A stretch of 64,000 nucleotides of DNA from Lysobacteraceae bacterium SCN 69-320 (GTDB taxonomy: Bacteria; Pseudomonadota; Gammaproteobacteria; Xanthomonadales; Rhodanobacteraceae): assembly GCA_001725155.1 (NCBI GenBank), contig MEFP01000008.1, forward strand, positions 124,001-188,000, read 5' to 3'. The position numbers were made by a program, and so were the translations under genes. Positions 1-9,869 of the stretch are shown here, one piece after another (within the stretch, counting starts at the first letter, position 1; every line of letters begins with the position of its first letter). The notes below the pieces were generated by a model. It worked only from the letters and a program-made list of their open reading frames with translations, did not search any database and was not told where the DNA came from.

Positions 1-192
1 CAGCTCGCGGTCGTCGGCGGTGATGTGCAGGCTGTCCTTGCGCAGGATCGGGATCACGTCGAACGTGAACGCGACGCCGAGCTGGCTCAGGATGTCGCCG
101 ATGTACGGCGCGCCGATCTGATATTCCGACTTGTCGTCGAAATAGATCTTGTCGATGGTGCCGCCCGTGGTGACGATGGTCAGATGCTGCAT
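1..192 (-). CDS. Asparaginase-like protein, N-terminal part (runs off window)
   Basis: The first 64 codons read from the ATG at 192 towards the window edge. The N-terminus begins MQHLTIVTTGGTIDKIYFDD. The TTGGTI stretch at residues 8-13 is the nucleotide-fold start and catalytic threonine signature of the L-asparaginase family, which hydrolyses asparagine to aspartate and ammonia. There is no signal peptide, so it should be cytoplasmic. Xanthomonadales carry a short single-domain protein starting almost this way, so the gene may encode that short form rather than a full two-domain asparaginase; the C-terminus lies outside the window. It is the last gene of a minus-strand run, 120 bp downstream of kptA. 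Confidence 0.75.
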   Translation of the reverse strand, partial: MQHLTIVTTGGTIDKIYFDDKSEYQIGAPYIGDILSQLGVAFTFDVIPILRKDSLHITADDREL

Positions 193-312
193 GGGAATCC
201 TTGGCGCAACGGAAAGGCGGGGCGGAATTATGCCTCGTGCGGCAGGCCCCACCGATAGCCTGCGGGCATGTAGCCGTACGGCATATCGCCGCCGCGCAGG
301 CGCGCGGACGCT

Positions 313-882
313 TCAGGCTGCCGGTGGATCGGCGAGCGCCAGGCAGCCGGCCGGCACCGGACCGGCCAGCCAGACGCCGTTGTCGGCGCAATAGAAGCGC
401 ACACCCGCCGTCAGCGCCGCGGCCGTGTCGACGCGCAGTACGACGGGGCGGCCGTGACGACGGCCCACTTCGGTCGCGGTTGCCGTATCGGCCGACAGAT
501 GCACGTGATTGCGGCTCTGCGGCTTGAGGCCCTGCTGCAGGATCGCATCGAGAAAGCGGCGTGCCGTGCCGTGGTACAGCAGCGCCGGGGGCGTCGCTTC
601 GGCGACCGCGAGATCCACCGCGACGGAATGACCTTGCGCGGCACGCAGGCGCAGACCGTCGTCGCTGAGGCTGAAGCGGCGTTTGTCGTTGAGGGCGATG
701 ACGGTGTCGAGGTCGGCACGCTCCATCGGCCGTCCCGCGGCGGCGGCCTTGCTCAGCAGCGTGGCGATGTCGGTCCAGCCATTCGCGTCGAGCTCCAGGC
801 CGATCGCGGCGGGATCGTGGCGCAACACGAGGCTCAGGAACTTGCTGAGCCTAGCCAGGTGTTCGGCTAGTCGATCGTTCAT
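313..882 (-). CDS. kptA: RNA 2'-phosphotransferase (Tpt1/KptA family)
   Basis: A 189-residue protein, the usual bacterial KptA length. The family transfers a 2'-phosphate from RNA to NAD+, giving ADP-ribose 1''-2''-cyclic phosphate and nicotinamide; in bacteria the natural substrate is uncertain. The N-terminal signature RLSKFLSLVLRHDP is at residues 11-24. The NAD-binding half contains LLYHGTARRFLDAILQQGL at 101-119 and HVHLSADTATATEVGRR at 126-142, matching the conserved H-G-T and H-x-H-L-S elements. The ATG at 882 is chosen because the protein starts directly before the conserved helix; the longer open frame upstream is a shadow of the dehydrogenase. It follows that gene by 28 bp and is probably co-transcribed. 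Confidence 0.9.
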   Translation of the reverse strand: MNDRLAEHLARLSKFLSLVLRHDPAAIGLELDANGWTDIATLLSKAAAAGRPMERADLDTVIALNDKRRFSLSDDGLRLRAAQGHSVAVDLAVAEATPPALLYHGTARRFLDAILQQGLKPQSRNHVHLSADTATATEVGRRHGRPVVLRVDTAAALTAGVRFYCADNGVWLAGPVPAGCLALADPPAA

Positions 883-910
883 GCGGTGCGCATTCTGCGT
901 GCGCCGCGCG

Positions 911-2584
911 TCATGTGGCGTCGCGCGCGAGCAACAGGTCGTCCTCGAGCGAGCCGGCCTCGTCGCGGGCAGCCTGCAGGCCGGCGACGAAGCGGCGCGC
1001 GGCCGCGGCGGGGCGCGGGTCGCCGTCGTGGCCGGACGACCATTGCGCCTGGCGCAGCAGCAGCGCGCCGGCGAAACAGCGCGCCAGATCGAAGGCGAGC
1101 GTGCGTGCGGCGGCTTCCAGGCGCAGCGGTTCGGCGCCGAGCACGGCCAGGCGTGCGAGCAGTTCCTGCGCGCGCGTGCGCAGCACGCCGCAGGCCGTCT
1201 GCAGCGAGGTCGCCTGCACATCCTGCAGCAACGCCGCGAATGCGCCGTGCCAGGCGCTCAGCGCGGCCGGATTGCGCAGCACGCGCAGCACGTCGAGCGC
1301 GAGCACGTTGGTCGTGCCTTCCCAGATCGGCAGCACCTGTGCATCGCGCAGCAACTGCGGCAGGCCGCCATCCTCGATATAGCCGGCGCCGCCGAGGCAT
1401 TCGACGGCTTCGGAGCAGATCGCGACCGCGAGCTTGCCGGTCCACAGCTTGGCCAGCGGAGTCAGCAGGCGCAGCAGCACGGCTGCGGATTCGTCGGCCT
1501 TGCCGTGCTGGGCGCGGCCGAGCAGTTCGACCACGTGGAAGGTCAGCTGGAAGGCGGCCTCGAAATCGGCCTGCAGCGCGGCCAGGGTGGTCCGGTGCAG
1601 CGGATGTTCGATCAGCAGCCGGCCGAAGGCGCGGCGCTTGAATGCGTAGTCGCGTGCGAGCGCGATGGCCCGGCGCATGGTCGCGATCGCGCAGACCGCG
1701 TTCCAGCTGCGCGTCACGTTGAGCATCGGCGCTATCGTGCGCACGCCGTGGCCGAGGCCGGCGACCGGCTCGGCCGGCGTGCCGAGCAGTTCGGTCTCGG
1801 CGCTGGGCAGTTCGCGCGTGCCGAGCTTCGGCTTCAGCCGGTTGACGGCCAGATCGCGCCAGCGTCCCTGCGCGTCGCGCGGCTCCAGATAGAACAGGGT
1901 CAGCGCATCGGCGCCGTCGCCGGCGCCGGCAGGGCGTGCGAGCGCGAGCGCCGTATCGGCCTGCACGGCCGAGGTGAACCATTTGCGCCCGTACAGCCGC
2001 CAACATCCGTCGCTGTCCTGGCGCGCCTGTGTTTCGCTGTGACCGACGTCGGAGCCGCCGGGTGTCTCGGTCATCCATTGGCCCGAGATCCAGAACGTCG
2101 CCGGATCGCGGCTCAGATAGCGCGGCCAGGCGCGCGCGAGCAGATCGGCATTGCCGGCGGCCTTCAGGCAGGTCGCCGCGCCGTCGGTCATCGCCAGCGG
2201 GCAGGTGAAGAACGCGCTCGCGACGTGATGCAGATAGACCAGCGCGAACTGATGAATGCGGCCGTGCTCGGCATAAGTCTGTTCGTGACCGGCTGCGACC
2301 AGGCCGTAGCGCGCGGCGATTTCGCGCGACTCCTGCCAGGTCGGCGTCAGCTCGATGCGGTCGATGCGGCGGCCCTGCGAATCCCAGTGCGTCAGCACGG
2401 GTTCGCACGCGCTGCGTTCGCGTTCGCGCTGCCAGGCCGCGGCCGCCTGCGCGCCGAGGGCGGCGAGCTCCGGCGTGATCGCGTCCCGCATGGCTGCCGG
2501 CAGGCGCTGGGCGAGCAGGCCGCGCAGCACGCGGTCGTCGTGGAACTGGTTGCCGAGTTCGGCGGCACTCTGGATGAACGTCAT
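911..2584 (-). CDS. Acyl-CoA dehydrogenase, AidB-like
   Basis: A 557-residue flavoprotein of the acyl-CoA dehydrogenase superfamily. Motifs in order are the FAD-contacting WMTETPGGSDVG, the substrate-pocket stretch NVTRSWNAV, the helical FAD segment KRRAFGRLLIEHPL, and ECLGGAGYIEDGGLPQLLRD followed by IWEGTTNVLALDVLR. The size and the TETPGGSDVG motif fit the AidB group (about 540 residues), whose E. coli member belongs to the Ada alkylation response, rather than the roughly 380-residue catabolic enzymes. It lies between DUF2069 (16 bp upstream) and kptA (28 bp downstream). No Ada box or other alkylation-repair gene is nearby, so an alkylation role is family-based inference only. Confidence 0.87.
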   Translation of the reverse strand: MTFIQSAAELGNQFHDDRVLRGLLAQRLPAAMRDAITPELAALGAQAAAAWQRERERSACEPVLTHWDSQGRRIDRIELTPTWQESREIAARYGLVAAGHEQTYAEHGRIHQFALVYLHHVASAFFTCPLAMTDGAATCLKAAGNADLLARAWPRYLSRDPATFWISGQWMTETPGGSDVGHSETQARQDSDGCWRLYGRKWFTSAVQADTALALARPAGAGDGADALTLFYLEPRDAQGRWRDLAVNRLKPKLGTRELPSAETELLGTPAEPVAGLGHGVRTIAPMLNVTRSWNAVCAIATMRRAIALARDYAFKRRAFGRLLIEHPLHRTTLAALQADFEAAFQLTFHVVELLGRAQHGKADESAAVLLRLLTPLAKLWTGKLAVAICSEAVECLGGAGYIEDGGLPQLLRDAQVLPIWEGTTNVLALDVLRVLRNPAALSAWHGAFAALLQDVQATSLQTACGVLRTRAQELLARLAVLGAEPLRLEAAARTLAFDLARCFAGALLLRQAQWSSGHDGDPRPAAAARRFVAGLQAARDEAGSLEDDLLLARDAT

Positions 2585-2600
2585 GATGCCCTCCGCTGCC

Positions 2601-3655
<1,055 letters not shown>

Positions 3656-3702
3656 TTATCATCGCCGCACCCGGCCCCGCGCCGTCAGGAACCGTCACAG
3701 GC

Positions 3703-5034
3703 ATGAGGAAGGAACCCGATTCGCCGCCGACCGCTGCCGCCCGCCTGCGGGCGCTGCTGTACACGCGGATCAGCAGTGATCGCGCGCGCGCGTTCGCGCT
3801 GTTCCTCTGGCTGCGGTTCCGCGACGACCGCTGCCCGCAGTCGGCCGGCGCGCTCGCCTTCACGACGCTGATCTCGCTGGTTCCGCTGACCGCGGCGATT
3901 CTCGGCGTGCTGTCCTCGTTCCCGGTGTTCGCGCGCTGGCAGGCCGACCTGACCAATTTCGTGTTCGACAACTTCGTGCCGGCGGCCGGCCGCACGGTGC
4001 AGGCCTATCTGACCGAGTTCGCCAACAACGCGAGCCAGGCCACCGCGATCGGCGTCGTCGTGCTGCTGATCAGTGCGGTGTCGCTGATGATGAGCATCGA
4101 GGATGCGTTCAACCGCATCTGGCGCGTCGCCACGGCGCGCGCGGCCGCCTCGCGCTTCCTGATGTACTGGACCGCGCTGTCGTTCGGCCCGCTGCTGCTG
4201 GTCACCGCATTGGCGCTGAGTTCCTACCTGTTCGCGCTGCCGCTGGTCGCCGGTTACGAGGCCCAGCTCGGCATCAAGGCGCGCGTGCTCAACCTGCTGC
4301 CGTTCCTGATCGTCTGGGTGTCGCTGATCGGCAGCTATCTGGTGATCCCGAACCGCACCGTCCGCCTGCGCGACGCGGCCATCGGCGCGCTGCTCGCGGC
4401 CGTGCTGTTCGAGGCGGCCAAGCGCGGCTTCGCGCTGTACCTGGGCACCCTGACCTCGTACGAGAAGGTCTACGGCGCGCTTGCGGTGATTCCGGTGTTC
4501 ATGCTCTGGATCTACCTGTCCTGGCTGGTCGTGCTGCTCGGCGCCTCGGTCTGTGCGGCGATCAGCGCGTTCGAATACCGCGGCCGGCACGAATGCCTGG
4601 CGCCGGGCCACGAGTTCGTCGGCCTGCTGCGCGTGGTCAGCCATTTCGTCGATGCGCAGCGCGCCGGCCAGGGCCTGCACAGCGAAGCCCTGCGCGAACG
4701 CGAGCGTTTCCTGACCGACGACCTGCTGCAGCGCTATCTCGCGGACCTGCATGCGGCCGGCATGGTCCGGCGCACCGAGTTCGGCGAATGGGTGCTGGTG
4801 CGCAGCCTCGATGCGGTCACCCTGTTCGATCTCTACGAATGCGGCCTGTACCGGCTGCCGCTGACGGTGGCGCCGGCCGAAACCGCGCGCTGCCCGCTGC
4901 CGTCGGAACTCGCGCGCCTGATCGGCGACGTCGCCGGCGGCCTGCAGGCCGCACTCGACGTGCGCCTCAGCGAAATCTTCCCCCCGCCGTCCCGGTCTGC
5001 GGTGACGGTTTCCGAAATTGCGGAGCATTCATGA
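3703..5034 (+). CDS. YihY/BrkB-family membrane protein
   Basis: A 443-residue protein starting with ATG at 3703. Residues about 30-300 form the YihY/virulence factor BrkB domain with six hydrophobic segments, including the early GALAFTTLISLVPLTA signature, IEDAFNRIW and the late YGALAVIPVFMLWIYLSW. The C-terminal 140 residues are soluble and winged-helix-like, as in the longer YihY proteins. The family was once called RNase BN, which is now known to be wrong; its function is unsettled. The stop overlaps the next gene as ATGA, so it heads a plus-strand run with the TlpA-like protein and acylphosphatase. Confidence 0.85.
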   Translation: MRKEPDSPPTAAARLRALLYTRISSDRARAFALFLWLRFRDDRCPQSAGALAFTTLISLVPLTAAILGVLSSFPVFARWQADLTNFVFDNFVPAAGRTVQAYLTEFANNASQATAIGVVVLLISAVSLMMSIEDAFNRIWRVATARAAASRFLMYWTALSFGPLLLVTALALSSYLFALPLVAGYEAQLGIKARVLNLLPFLIVWVSLIGSYLVIPNRTVRLRDAAIGALLAAVLFEAAKRGFALYLGTLTSYEKVYGALAVIPVFMLWIYLSWLVVLLGASVCAAISAFEYRGRHECLAPGHEFVGLLRVVSHFVDAQRAGQGLHSEALRERERFLTDDLLQRYLADLHAAGMVRRTEFGEWVLVRSLDAVTLFDLYECGLYRLPLTVAPAETARCPLPSELARLIGDVAGGLQAALDVRLSEIFPPPSRSAVTVSEIAEHS

Positions 5035-5504
5035 AGACCCTGTTCGCCTCACTCGTCCTCGCCATCGCCGCCGCGCTGCCGGCGGCGGCGGCCGACCCAC
5101 CCGCCAGGCTCGAACTCAGCATCAAGACCCTGGACGGCAAGACCTTCGACCTCGCCGAGCACAAAGGCCGCTGGGTGATCCTGAATTTCTGGGCGACCTG
5201 GTGTTCGCCGTGCATCAAGGAACTGCCCGAACTGTCGCGCTTCGTCGCGGCGCACAAGAACGTGCGCGCGATCGGGCTGGCCTACGAGGACACCGAGGTC
5301 GCGGAGATCAAGGCCTTTCTCGCCAAGCACCCGGTCAGCTTCCCGATCGCCCAGGTCGACACCTTCGATCCGCCCAAGTCGCTGGAAACGCCGCGCGGCC
5401 TGCCGACGACCTATCTCGTCGCGCCCGACGGCAGCATCGCCAAGAAATTCATGGGGCCGATCGACGAGACCATGCTGCGCGACGCCATGGGCATCAAGGA
5501 CTGA
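5031..5504 (+). CDS. TlpA/ResA-like periplasmic thioredoxin
   Basis: A 157-residue secreted thioredoxin-fold protein. Residues 1-21 are a signal peptide ending AAAA-D. The catalytic CSPC pair is in WATWCSPC at 54-61, and the cis-proline loop is RGLPTTYLV near 127. This is the TlpA/ResA/DsbE layout, used for thiol-disulfide exchange on exported proteins or apocytochromes; the partner cannot be told from sequence. The ATG overlaps the YihY stop by four bases, and acylphosphatase starts one base after its stop, so all three are probably one transcript. Confidence 0.88.
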   Translation: MKTLFASLVLAIAAALPAAAADPPARLELSIKTLDGKTFDLAEHKGRWVILNFWATWCSPCIKELPELSRFVAAHKNVRAIGLAYEDTEVAEIKAFLAKHPVSFPIAQVDTFDPPKSLETPRGLPTTYLVAPDGSIAKKFMGPIDETMLRDAMGIKD

Positions 5505-5505
5505 C

Positions 5506-5772
5506 ATGCCGGCCGCGCGCTTCTTCGTCGCCGGACGCGTGCAGGGCGTGTTCTTCCGCGCCTCGACGCGCACCGAGGCGCTGCGCCTGCGTCTGGCCGG
5601 CTATGCGAACAACCTCGCCGACGGCTGCGTGGAGGTCTATGCCGAAGGCGACGTCGCCGCGATCGAGGCGCTCGCCCTGTGGCTGCGACGGGGGCCGCCG
5701 CTCGCGCGCGTCAGCGAGGTGCGCCGCGAAGCGGCCGAAGCCGAAGGCCGCGACGGTTTCGTGACCGGGTAA
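5506..5772 (+). CDS. acyP: Acylphosphatase
   Basis: An 88-residue protein of typical acylphosphatase size. The phosphate-binding loop GRVQGVFFRAST at residues 10-21 contains the catalytic Arg18, and the water-orienting Asn36 sits in GYANNLADG; both are intact. The enzyme hydrolyses acyl phosphates such as acetyl phosphate or 1,3-bisphosphoglycerate in the cytoplasm. It starts one base after the thioredoxin stop and is the last gene of the run. A long inverted repeat begins over its last codons. Confidence 0.93.
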   Translation: MPAARFFVAGRVQGVFFRASTRTEALRLRLAGYANNLADGCVEVYAEGDVAAIEALALWLRRGPPLARVSEVRREAAEAEGRDGFVTG

Positions 5773-5868
5773 TCCGATGGACTCGCCCTCTCGTTTTTGC
5801 CGGGTCGAGTTATCTCACCATCGCCGGCGCTTTGGCGCCTCGGCGAGGGGGCGAGTCCACCCGATTAC
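5769..5868. repeat. Long imperfect inverted repeat between convergent genes
   Basis: Arms 5769-5788 and 5849-5868 are 20 bases each and pair at 17 positions (three mismatches in the middle). A second small hairpin (GGCGC / GCGCC) lies at 5826-5839 in the loop. The element fills the gap between convergent acyP and ppk2. It could act as a bidirectional terminator or be a mobile REP-type palindrome; the loop carries only a short T run (5794-5798). Confidence 0.7.
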
Positions 5869-5872
5869 GCCG

Positions 5873-6649
5873 CTACCAGTGGCTTTCCACCCAGCGCGAC
5901 GGGTCGGCGACCTGCTCGCGGCGGGGCTCGCGCTTGAGCTTGGGTAGTTTCAGCGGCTTTTCCGGTACCTTGCGGTCGGGCAGCCAGTGGAGCAGGTGGC
6001 GGATCAGGTTCAGCCGGCCAGTGCGCTGGTCGTTGAAATCGACGAGGAACCACGGCGCGTTCGGCGCATGCGTCGCGGCGATCATCGCGTCGCGGGCCTT
6101 GCCGTAGTCGGCGTATTTCTCGCGTGCGGCGATGTCGATCGGCGAGATCTTCCAGCGCTTGAGCGGGTCCGCCGCGCGTTCGGCGAAGCGTTCCTCCTGC
6201 TGCGCCTGGTCGACGGCCAGCCAGTATTTGACGAGCAGGGTGCCCGAGTCGCTCAGCAGACGCTCGAAGGCCGGGGTCTGTTCGAGGAACTGGCGGTATT
6301 CCGCATCGCTGCAGAACCCCATGACCTTCTCGACGCCGGCGCGGTTGTACCAGCTGCGGTCGAACAGGGTGATTTCGCCCGCGCTGGGCAGGTGTTCGAC
6401 ATAGCGCTGGAAATACCACTGGCCGCGTTCCTGCTCGCTGGGCTTGGACAACGCGACGATGCGATAGCCGCGCGTGTTCAGCTGCTGGGAGATCGCCTTG
6501 ATCACGCCGCCTTTGCCGGCCGCGTCGCGGCCTTCGAACAGCACGACGAGCCGCTTGCCTTCTTGCATGATCCAGCGCTGCGCGTCGACGAGTTCGCGCT
6601 GCAGCGGCTCGAGGGCGGCTTCGTAGTCCTTGCGCTTCATCTCGCCCAT
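5873..6649 (-). CDS. ppk2: Polyphosphate kinase 2 (PPK2)
   Basis: A 258-residue single-domain PPK2. The Walker A motif is FEGRDAAGKGGVIKAI, followed by the lid stretch ALSKPSEQERGQWYFQRY and the Walker B/substrate motif FDRSWYNRAGVEKVMG. PPK2 enzymes transfer phosphate between polyphosphate and nucleotides, most often phosphorylating GDP or ADP; substrate preference (class I, II or III) is not safely read here, although size and motif order fit class I. The ATG at 6649 (MGEMKRKDY) is used; the ATG at 6640 is an alternative. It is separated from moaB by 56 bp on the same strand. Confidence 0.9.
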   Translation of the reverse strand: MGEMKRKDYEAALEPLQRELVDAQRWIMQEGKRLVVLFEGRDAAGKGGVIKAISQQLNTRGYRIVALSKPSEQERGQWYFQRYVEHLPSAGEITLFDRSWYNRAGVEKVMGFCSDAEYRQFLEQTPAFERLLSDSGTLLVKYWLAVDQAQQEERFAERAADPLKRWKISPIDIAAREKYADYGKARDAMIAATHAPNAPWFLVDFNDQRTGRLNLIRHLLHWLPDRKVPEKPLKLPKLKREPRREQVADPSRWVESHW

Positions 6650-6705
6650 GGTGCGGCTCCCGGTCGTGTGGACGGCGGCGGTATCGGCAACCGATGCGGC
6701 ACGGG

Positions 6706-7224
6706 CTATTCGCGCAGCCGCGGCATCAGTCCGGCGAGATTGCACGGTCTGGTGCGCGCGTCGAGCTGGGCGCCGATGAGTTTTTCCCAGGCGGTGCGGC
6801 AGGCCGAGGTCGAGCCCGGCAGGCAGAACACGAAGGAGTTGTTGGCCAGTCCGGCGAACGCGCGCGACTGCATCGTCGAGGTGCCGATCTCGGCATAGCT
6901 GACGGCGCGGAAGGTCTCGCCGAAGCCCGGCATGATCTTGTCGAGCAGCGGTTCCACGGCTTCCGGCGTCGTGTCGCGGCCGGTGAAGCCGGTGCCGCCG
7001 GTGATCAGCACGCCATGCACGCGCTCGTCGGCGATCCAGTTCGCGACGATGGCGCGGATGCGGTACTTGTCGTCCCGGGTCAGCACGCGCTCGTGCAGCA
7101 CATGGCCGGCTTCGGTCAGGGCGCCGGCGAGATAGTCGCCGGAGGTGTCGTCGGCCGCGGCGCGCGTGTCGGAAACGGTCAGCACGCAGAGCGTCAGCGG
7201 GCGGAAATCAGGTTGGGCAGGCAT
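6706..7224 (-). CDS. moaB: Molybdopterin-biosynthesis protein MoaB
   Basis: A 172-residue protein of the MoaB/Mog fold. TVSDTR at 17-22 begins the first strand; the molybdopterin-binding loop is LITGGTGFTGRDTTPEA, and LPGSTSACRTAWEKL is the second conserved loop. MoaB-type proteins adenylylate molybdopterin or are inactive relatives, as in E. coli. No other moa/moe gene is in the window, so the rest of the cofactor pathway lies elsewhere. The neighbour ppk2 lies downstream and the AraC-type regulator diverges with a 123-bp gap. Confidence 0.9.
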   Translation of the reverse strand: MPAQPDFRPLTLCVLTVSDTRAAADDTSGDYLAGALTEAGHVLHERVLTRDDKYRIRAIVANWIADERVHGVLITGGTGFTGRDTTPEAVEPLLDKIMPGFGETFRAVSYAEIGTSTMQSRAFAGLANNSFVFCLPGSTSACRTAWEKLIGAQLDARTRPCNLAGLMPRLRE

Positions 7225-7347
7225 GCGCGAAAGCTAACCCAGCTGCCCCGGCCGCGCCAGCAGGGGCGGCCGCAAGGCGGCGGTCGTGGCCGGAATCGTC
7301 GGAATCGCGGCATCGCCCGCCGCCGCCGGAAACGGCATGCTTGCCGC

Positions 7348-8367
7348 ATGACGACAGCCCCGCGATCGCGCCGGATCGGCTTCATCGTGTTTCCGGCCTT
7401 CAATGCGCTCGACCTCAGCGGGCCGCTGGAAGTGTTCTCGATCGCGAACGAGCTCGTGCACGAGCGCGAGCCCGGCCGGCGGCCGCCGTATGCGACCGTC
7501 GTGCTCGGAACCGCGGCGCGCGCGATGCGCGCCGAATCGGGGCTGGAGGTCATGCCGCATACGACCCTTTCGGACGCGCCGGCGCTGGATACCCTGATCG
7601 TTCCCGGTGGCCACGGTCTGCGCCGCCCGCGCACGTTCGGCACGGTATCGCACTGGGTGCAGCGTCAGGCGCCGCGGCTGCGCCGCATCGCCTCGGTCTG
7701 CACCGGCGCCTACGCGCTGGCCGAGGCCGGACTGCTCGACGGCTGCCGCGTGACCACGCACTGGCGCCATATCCAGGCGCTCGCGGCGCGCTATCCGCGC
7801 CTGACCGTCGAGGCGGACGCGATTTTCCTGCGTGCCGGCAACCGCTATACCTCGGCCGGCATCAGCGCCGGCATTGATCTCGCACTGGCACTGGTCGCCG
7901 AGGACGAAGGGCCTGCGCTGTCGCTGGAAATCGCGCGCGAACTCGTGATTCACGTCAAACGCGACGGCGACCAGAAACAGCGTTCGGCGCCGCTGACTTT
8001 TCAGATCCAGGCCGGCGATCGCCTCGGCGAACTCGCCGCCTGGGCGCTGCGCAATCTCGACGGCGATCTTTCGGCCGAGCAGCTCGCGCAGCGCTGCCAT
8101 CTGAGCGTGCGCCAGCTCAGCCGCCGCTTCCGCGAGGCGTTCGGCCTCGCACCGGCCCAGTACATCGAGCAGCTGCGCATCACCGAGGCCTGCGCGCGCC
8201 TGGGCGGCAGCCGCGCGAGCATCGCCCGCGTCGCGGCGGCCGTGGGCTTTCGCAGCGCCGACGTGTTCCGCCGCGCCTTCCTGCGCCAGTTCGGCCTGTC
8301 CCCGCGCGAATACCGCGCGCGGCTCGAACGCGAACGCCGCTGTACCACCGACCGGAGACTCCAGTGA
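7348..8367 (+). CDS. GlxA-type AraC-family regulator (DJ-1/PfpI + HTH)
   Basis: A 339-residue regulator. Residues about 9-180 form a DJ-1/PfpI-like domain (IVPGGHGLR; SVCTGAYALAEAGLLDG with the nucleophile-elbow Cys; TTHWRH; YTSAGISAGID). The C-terminal 100 residues are the two-helix-turn-helix AraC domain (LSVRQLSRRFREAFGLAP; VAAAVGFRSADVFRRAF). The DJ-1 part usually senses a small metabolite in this group; the ligand is unknown. The stop touches the start of the serine hydrolase (TGATG), so the two are co-transcribed. Confidence 0.88.
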   Translation: MTTAPRSRRIGFIVFPAFNALDLSGPLEVFSIANELVHEREPGRRPPYATVVLGTAARAMRAESGLEVMPHTTLSDAPALDTLIVPGGHGLRRPRTFGTVSHWVQRQAPRLRRIASVCTGAYALAEAGLLDGCRVTTHWRHIQALAARYPRLTVEADAIFLRAGNRYTSAGISAGIDLALALVAEDEGPALSLEIARELVIHVKRDGDQKQRSAPLTFQIQAGDRLGELAAWALRNLDGDLSAEQLAQRCHLSVRQLSRRFREAFGLAPAQYIEQLRITEACARLGGSRASIARVAAAVGFRSADVFRRAFLRQFGLSPREYRARLERERRCTTDRRLQ

Positions 8368-9869
8368 TGCGTCGCCTGCTGCTGTCCTGCTGCCTGCTGG
8401 CATTCGCCGGCCTTGCCTTGGCCCAGTCCGATGCGCGGTTCGCCGCGCTGGAGCGCAATGCGACGGCGGCGATCGACGCCGGCCGCTCGCCGTCGCTGGC
8501 CGTCGCGGTCGTCGCCGACGGCCGCATCGTCTACGAACGCGCCTTCGGCTACGCCGACGTGGCGGCCCGGCGCGCGGCGACCGTCGATACGGCGTATGCA
8601 CTGGCGTCGGCGACCAAGCCGATCACCGCGACCGCGGTGCTGCAGCTGGCCGAACGCGGCCGCCTCGATCTCGATGCGCCCGCCTCGCGCTATCTGGGCC
8701 CGCTGAAACTGCACTCGCTGGCGCGGCGAGGCGCGGCACCGAGCGTGAGCCAGCTGCTGGCCCATACCGCCGGGCTGCCGACCTATGCGCAGCTGTACTA
8801 CGGCGAGGACATCGCGACCGCGCCGACGTTCGCGCGCAGCGTCGCACGCTACGGCGTGCTGGTTCAGCCGCCGGGCCGGATCGCGGAGTATTCCAATCTC
8901 GGCTACGGCCTGCTCGGGGCGATCGTCGAGCGGCGCAGCGGCATGGCCTTCGGCGACTATCTCCGACGCGAAGTCTTTGCACCGCTGGGAATGGACCATG
9001 CGTTCGTCGGTTCTCCGGCGGCGCCCGATGCCGACCTCGCCGTCGCCTATGACGCGCAGGACCGGCCGCTGCCGCCGCTCTACAACGACACCCCCGGCGC
9101 CGGCAACGTGCATGCGAGCGCGCGTGATCTGATCCGCTTCGCGCGCTTCCATCTCGATCCCGGATCGGCCGAGTCGGTGCTCGGCGCCGCCGGCGTGCAG
9201 CGCATGCAGCGCAACGCCGATCCCGGCGCGCTGCAGCACTACTACGGCAGCAGCTACTACGGTCTGGGCTGGTACGTCCGCGACGACGACGGCGGCGAGC
9301 GCGTGGTCTGGCACGAGGGCGGCATGCCCGGAGCCAGCACCATCATCAAGCTGCTGCCGGCGCGCGGCATCGGCGTCGTCGTGCTGGCGAACAAGACCGA
9401 GATCAATGATCTCACCCAGGCCTTGGCCGACGAAGCGCTGCGCGCGCTGGTACCGGGCTATGCGCCGGCTGCGCTGGACCCGACCGCGAACTATTCGCCG
9501 TATACGGCGCAGACGACGTTTCTCGGCGGCTGGCAAGGCGAGGTCCACGTCAGCGGCCGCCGCCTGCAGTGCCGTCTGGATTTCGGCGACGACGGCACGG
9601 TGCGGATCGAATACGCCGGTGCGCAGGGCAAGCCGGTGAGCGCGGTGTTCAAAGGCATCGTCTACGGCGATTCCTTCGTCGGCGCCGCGCAACTGCAATT
9701 GCCGCTGGCCGGACAGCGCGGCGCCGCTGCGCCGCTGCTGCTGGTCAAGCTGCTGCGCAGCGGCGGCGTGCTGCAGGGCGCGCTGGTCGCCTATGCAGCG
9801 CCTGCGCGGCTGGACTACCTGCTGCCGTTCTACGCGCGCTTCACACGGCGGGTCAGCGCGCCGCGCTGA
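8367..9869 (+). CDS. Secreted serine hydrolase, class C beta-lactamase/esterase fold
   Basis: A 500-residue protein. Residues 1-20 are a signal peptide ending LALAQ. The catalytic SATK tetrad is Ser81-Lys84, the YSN motif starts at Tyr175, and the third element is HEGG (the K-T-G position of penicillin-binding relatives). The C-terminal ~130 residues are a beta-rich extension. This fits the AmpC-related serine hydrolases (esterases, D-amino-acid peptidases); true beta-lactamase activity is not implied. The ATG at 8367 is chosen over the GTG at 8364 because it overlaps the regulator stop and sits after GGAG at 8352. Its 3' end overlaps the convergent RND gene by 17 bp. Confidence 0.85.
   Translation: MRRLLLSCCLLAFAGLALAQSDARFAALERNATAAIDAGRSPSLAVAVVADGRIVYERAFGYADVAARRAATVDTAYALASATKPITATAVLQLAERGRLDLDAPASRYLGPLKLHSLARRGAAPSVSQLLAHTAGLPTYAQLYYGEDIATAPTFARSVARYGVLVQPPGRIAEYSNLGYGLLGAIVERRSGMAFGDYLRREVFAPLGMDHAFVGSPAAPDADLAVAYDAQDRPLPPLYNDTPGAGNVHASARDLIRFARFHLDPGSAESVLGAAGVQRMQRNADPGALQHYYGSSYYGLGWYVRDDDGGERVVWHEGGMPGASTIIKLLPARGIGVVVLANKTEINDLTQALADEALRALVPGYAPAALDPTANYSPYTAQTTFLGGWQGEVHVSGRRLQCRLDFGDDGTVRIEYAGAQGKPVSAVFKGIVYGDSFVGAAQLQLPLAGQRGAAAPLLLVKLLRSGGVLQGALVAYAAPARLDYLLPFYARFTRRVSAPR

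Noticed and set aside
5018..5764. A 248-codon frame over the TlpA-like and acylphosphatase genes.
   Set aside because: Arg/Gln-rich shadow; both real genes have complete catalytic motifs in their own frames.
8367..9869. The serine hydrolase as an antibiotic-resistance beta-lactamase.
   Set aside because: It shares the fold and SxxK/YxN motifs, but its 500-residue length and C-terminal extension fit esterase/peptidase-type relatives; resistance is not supported.
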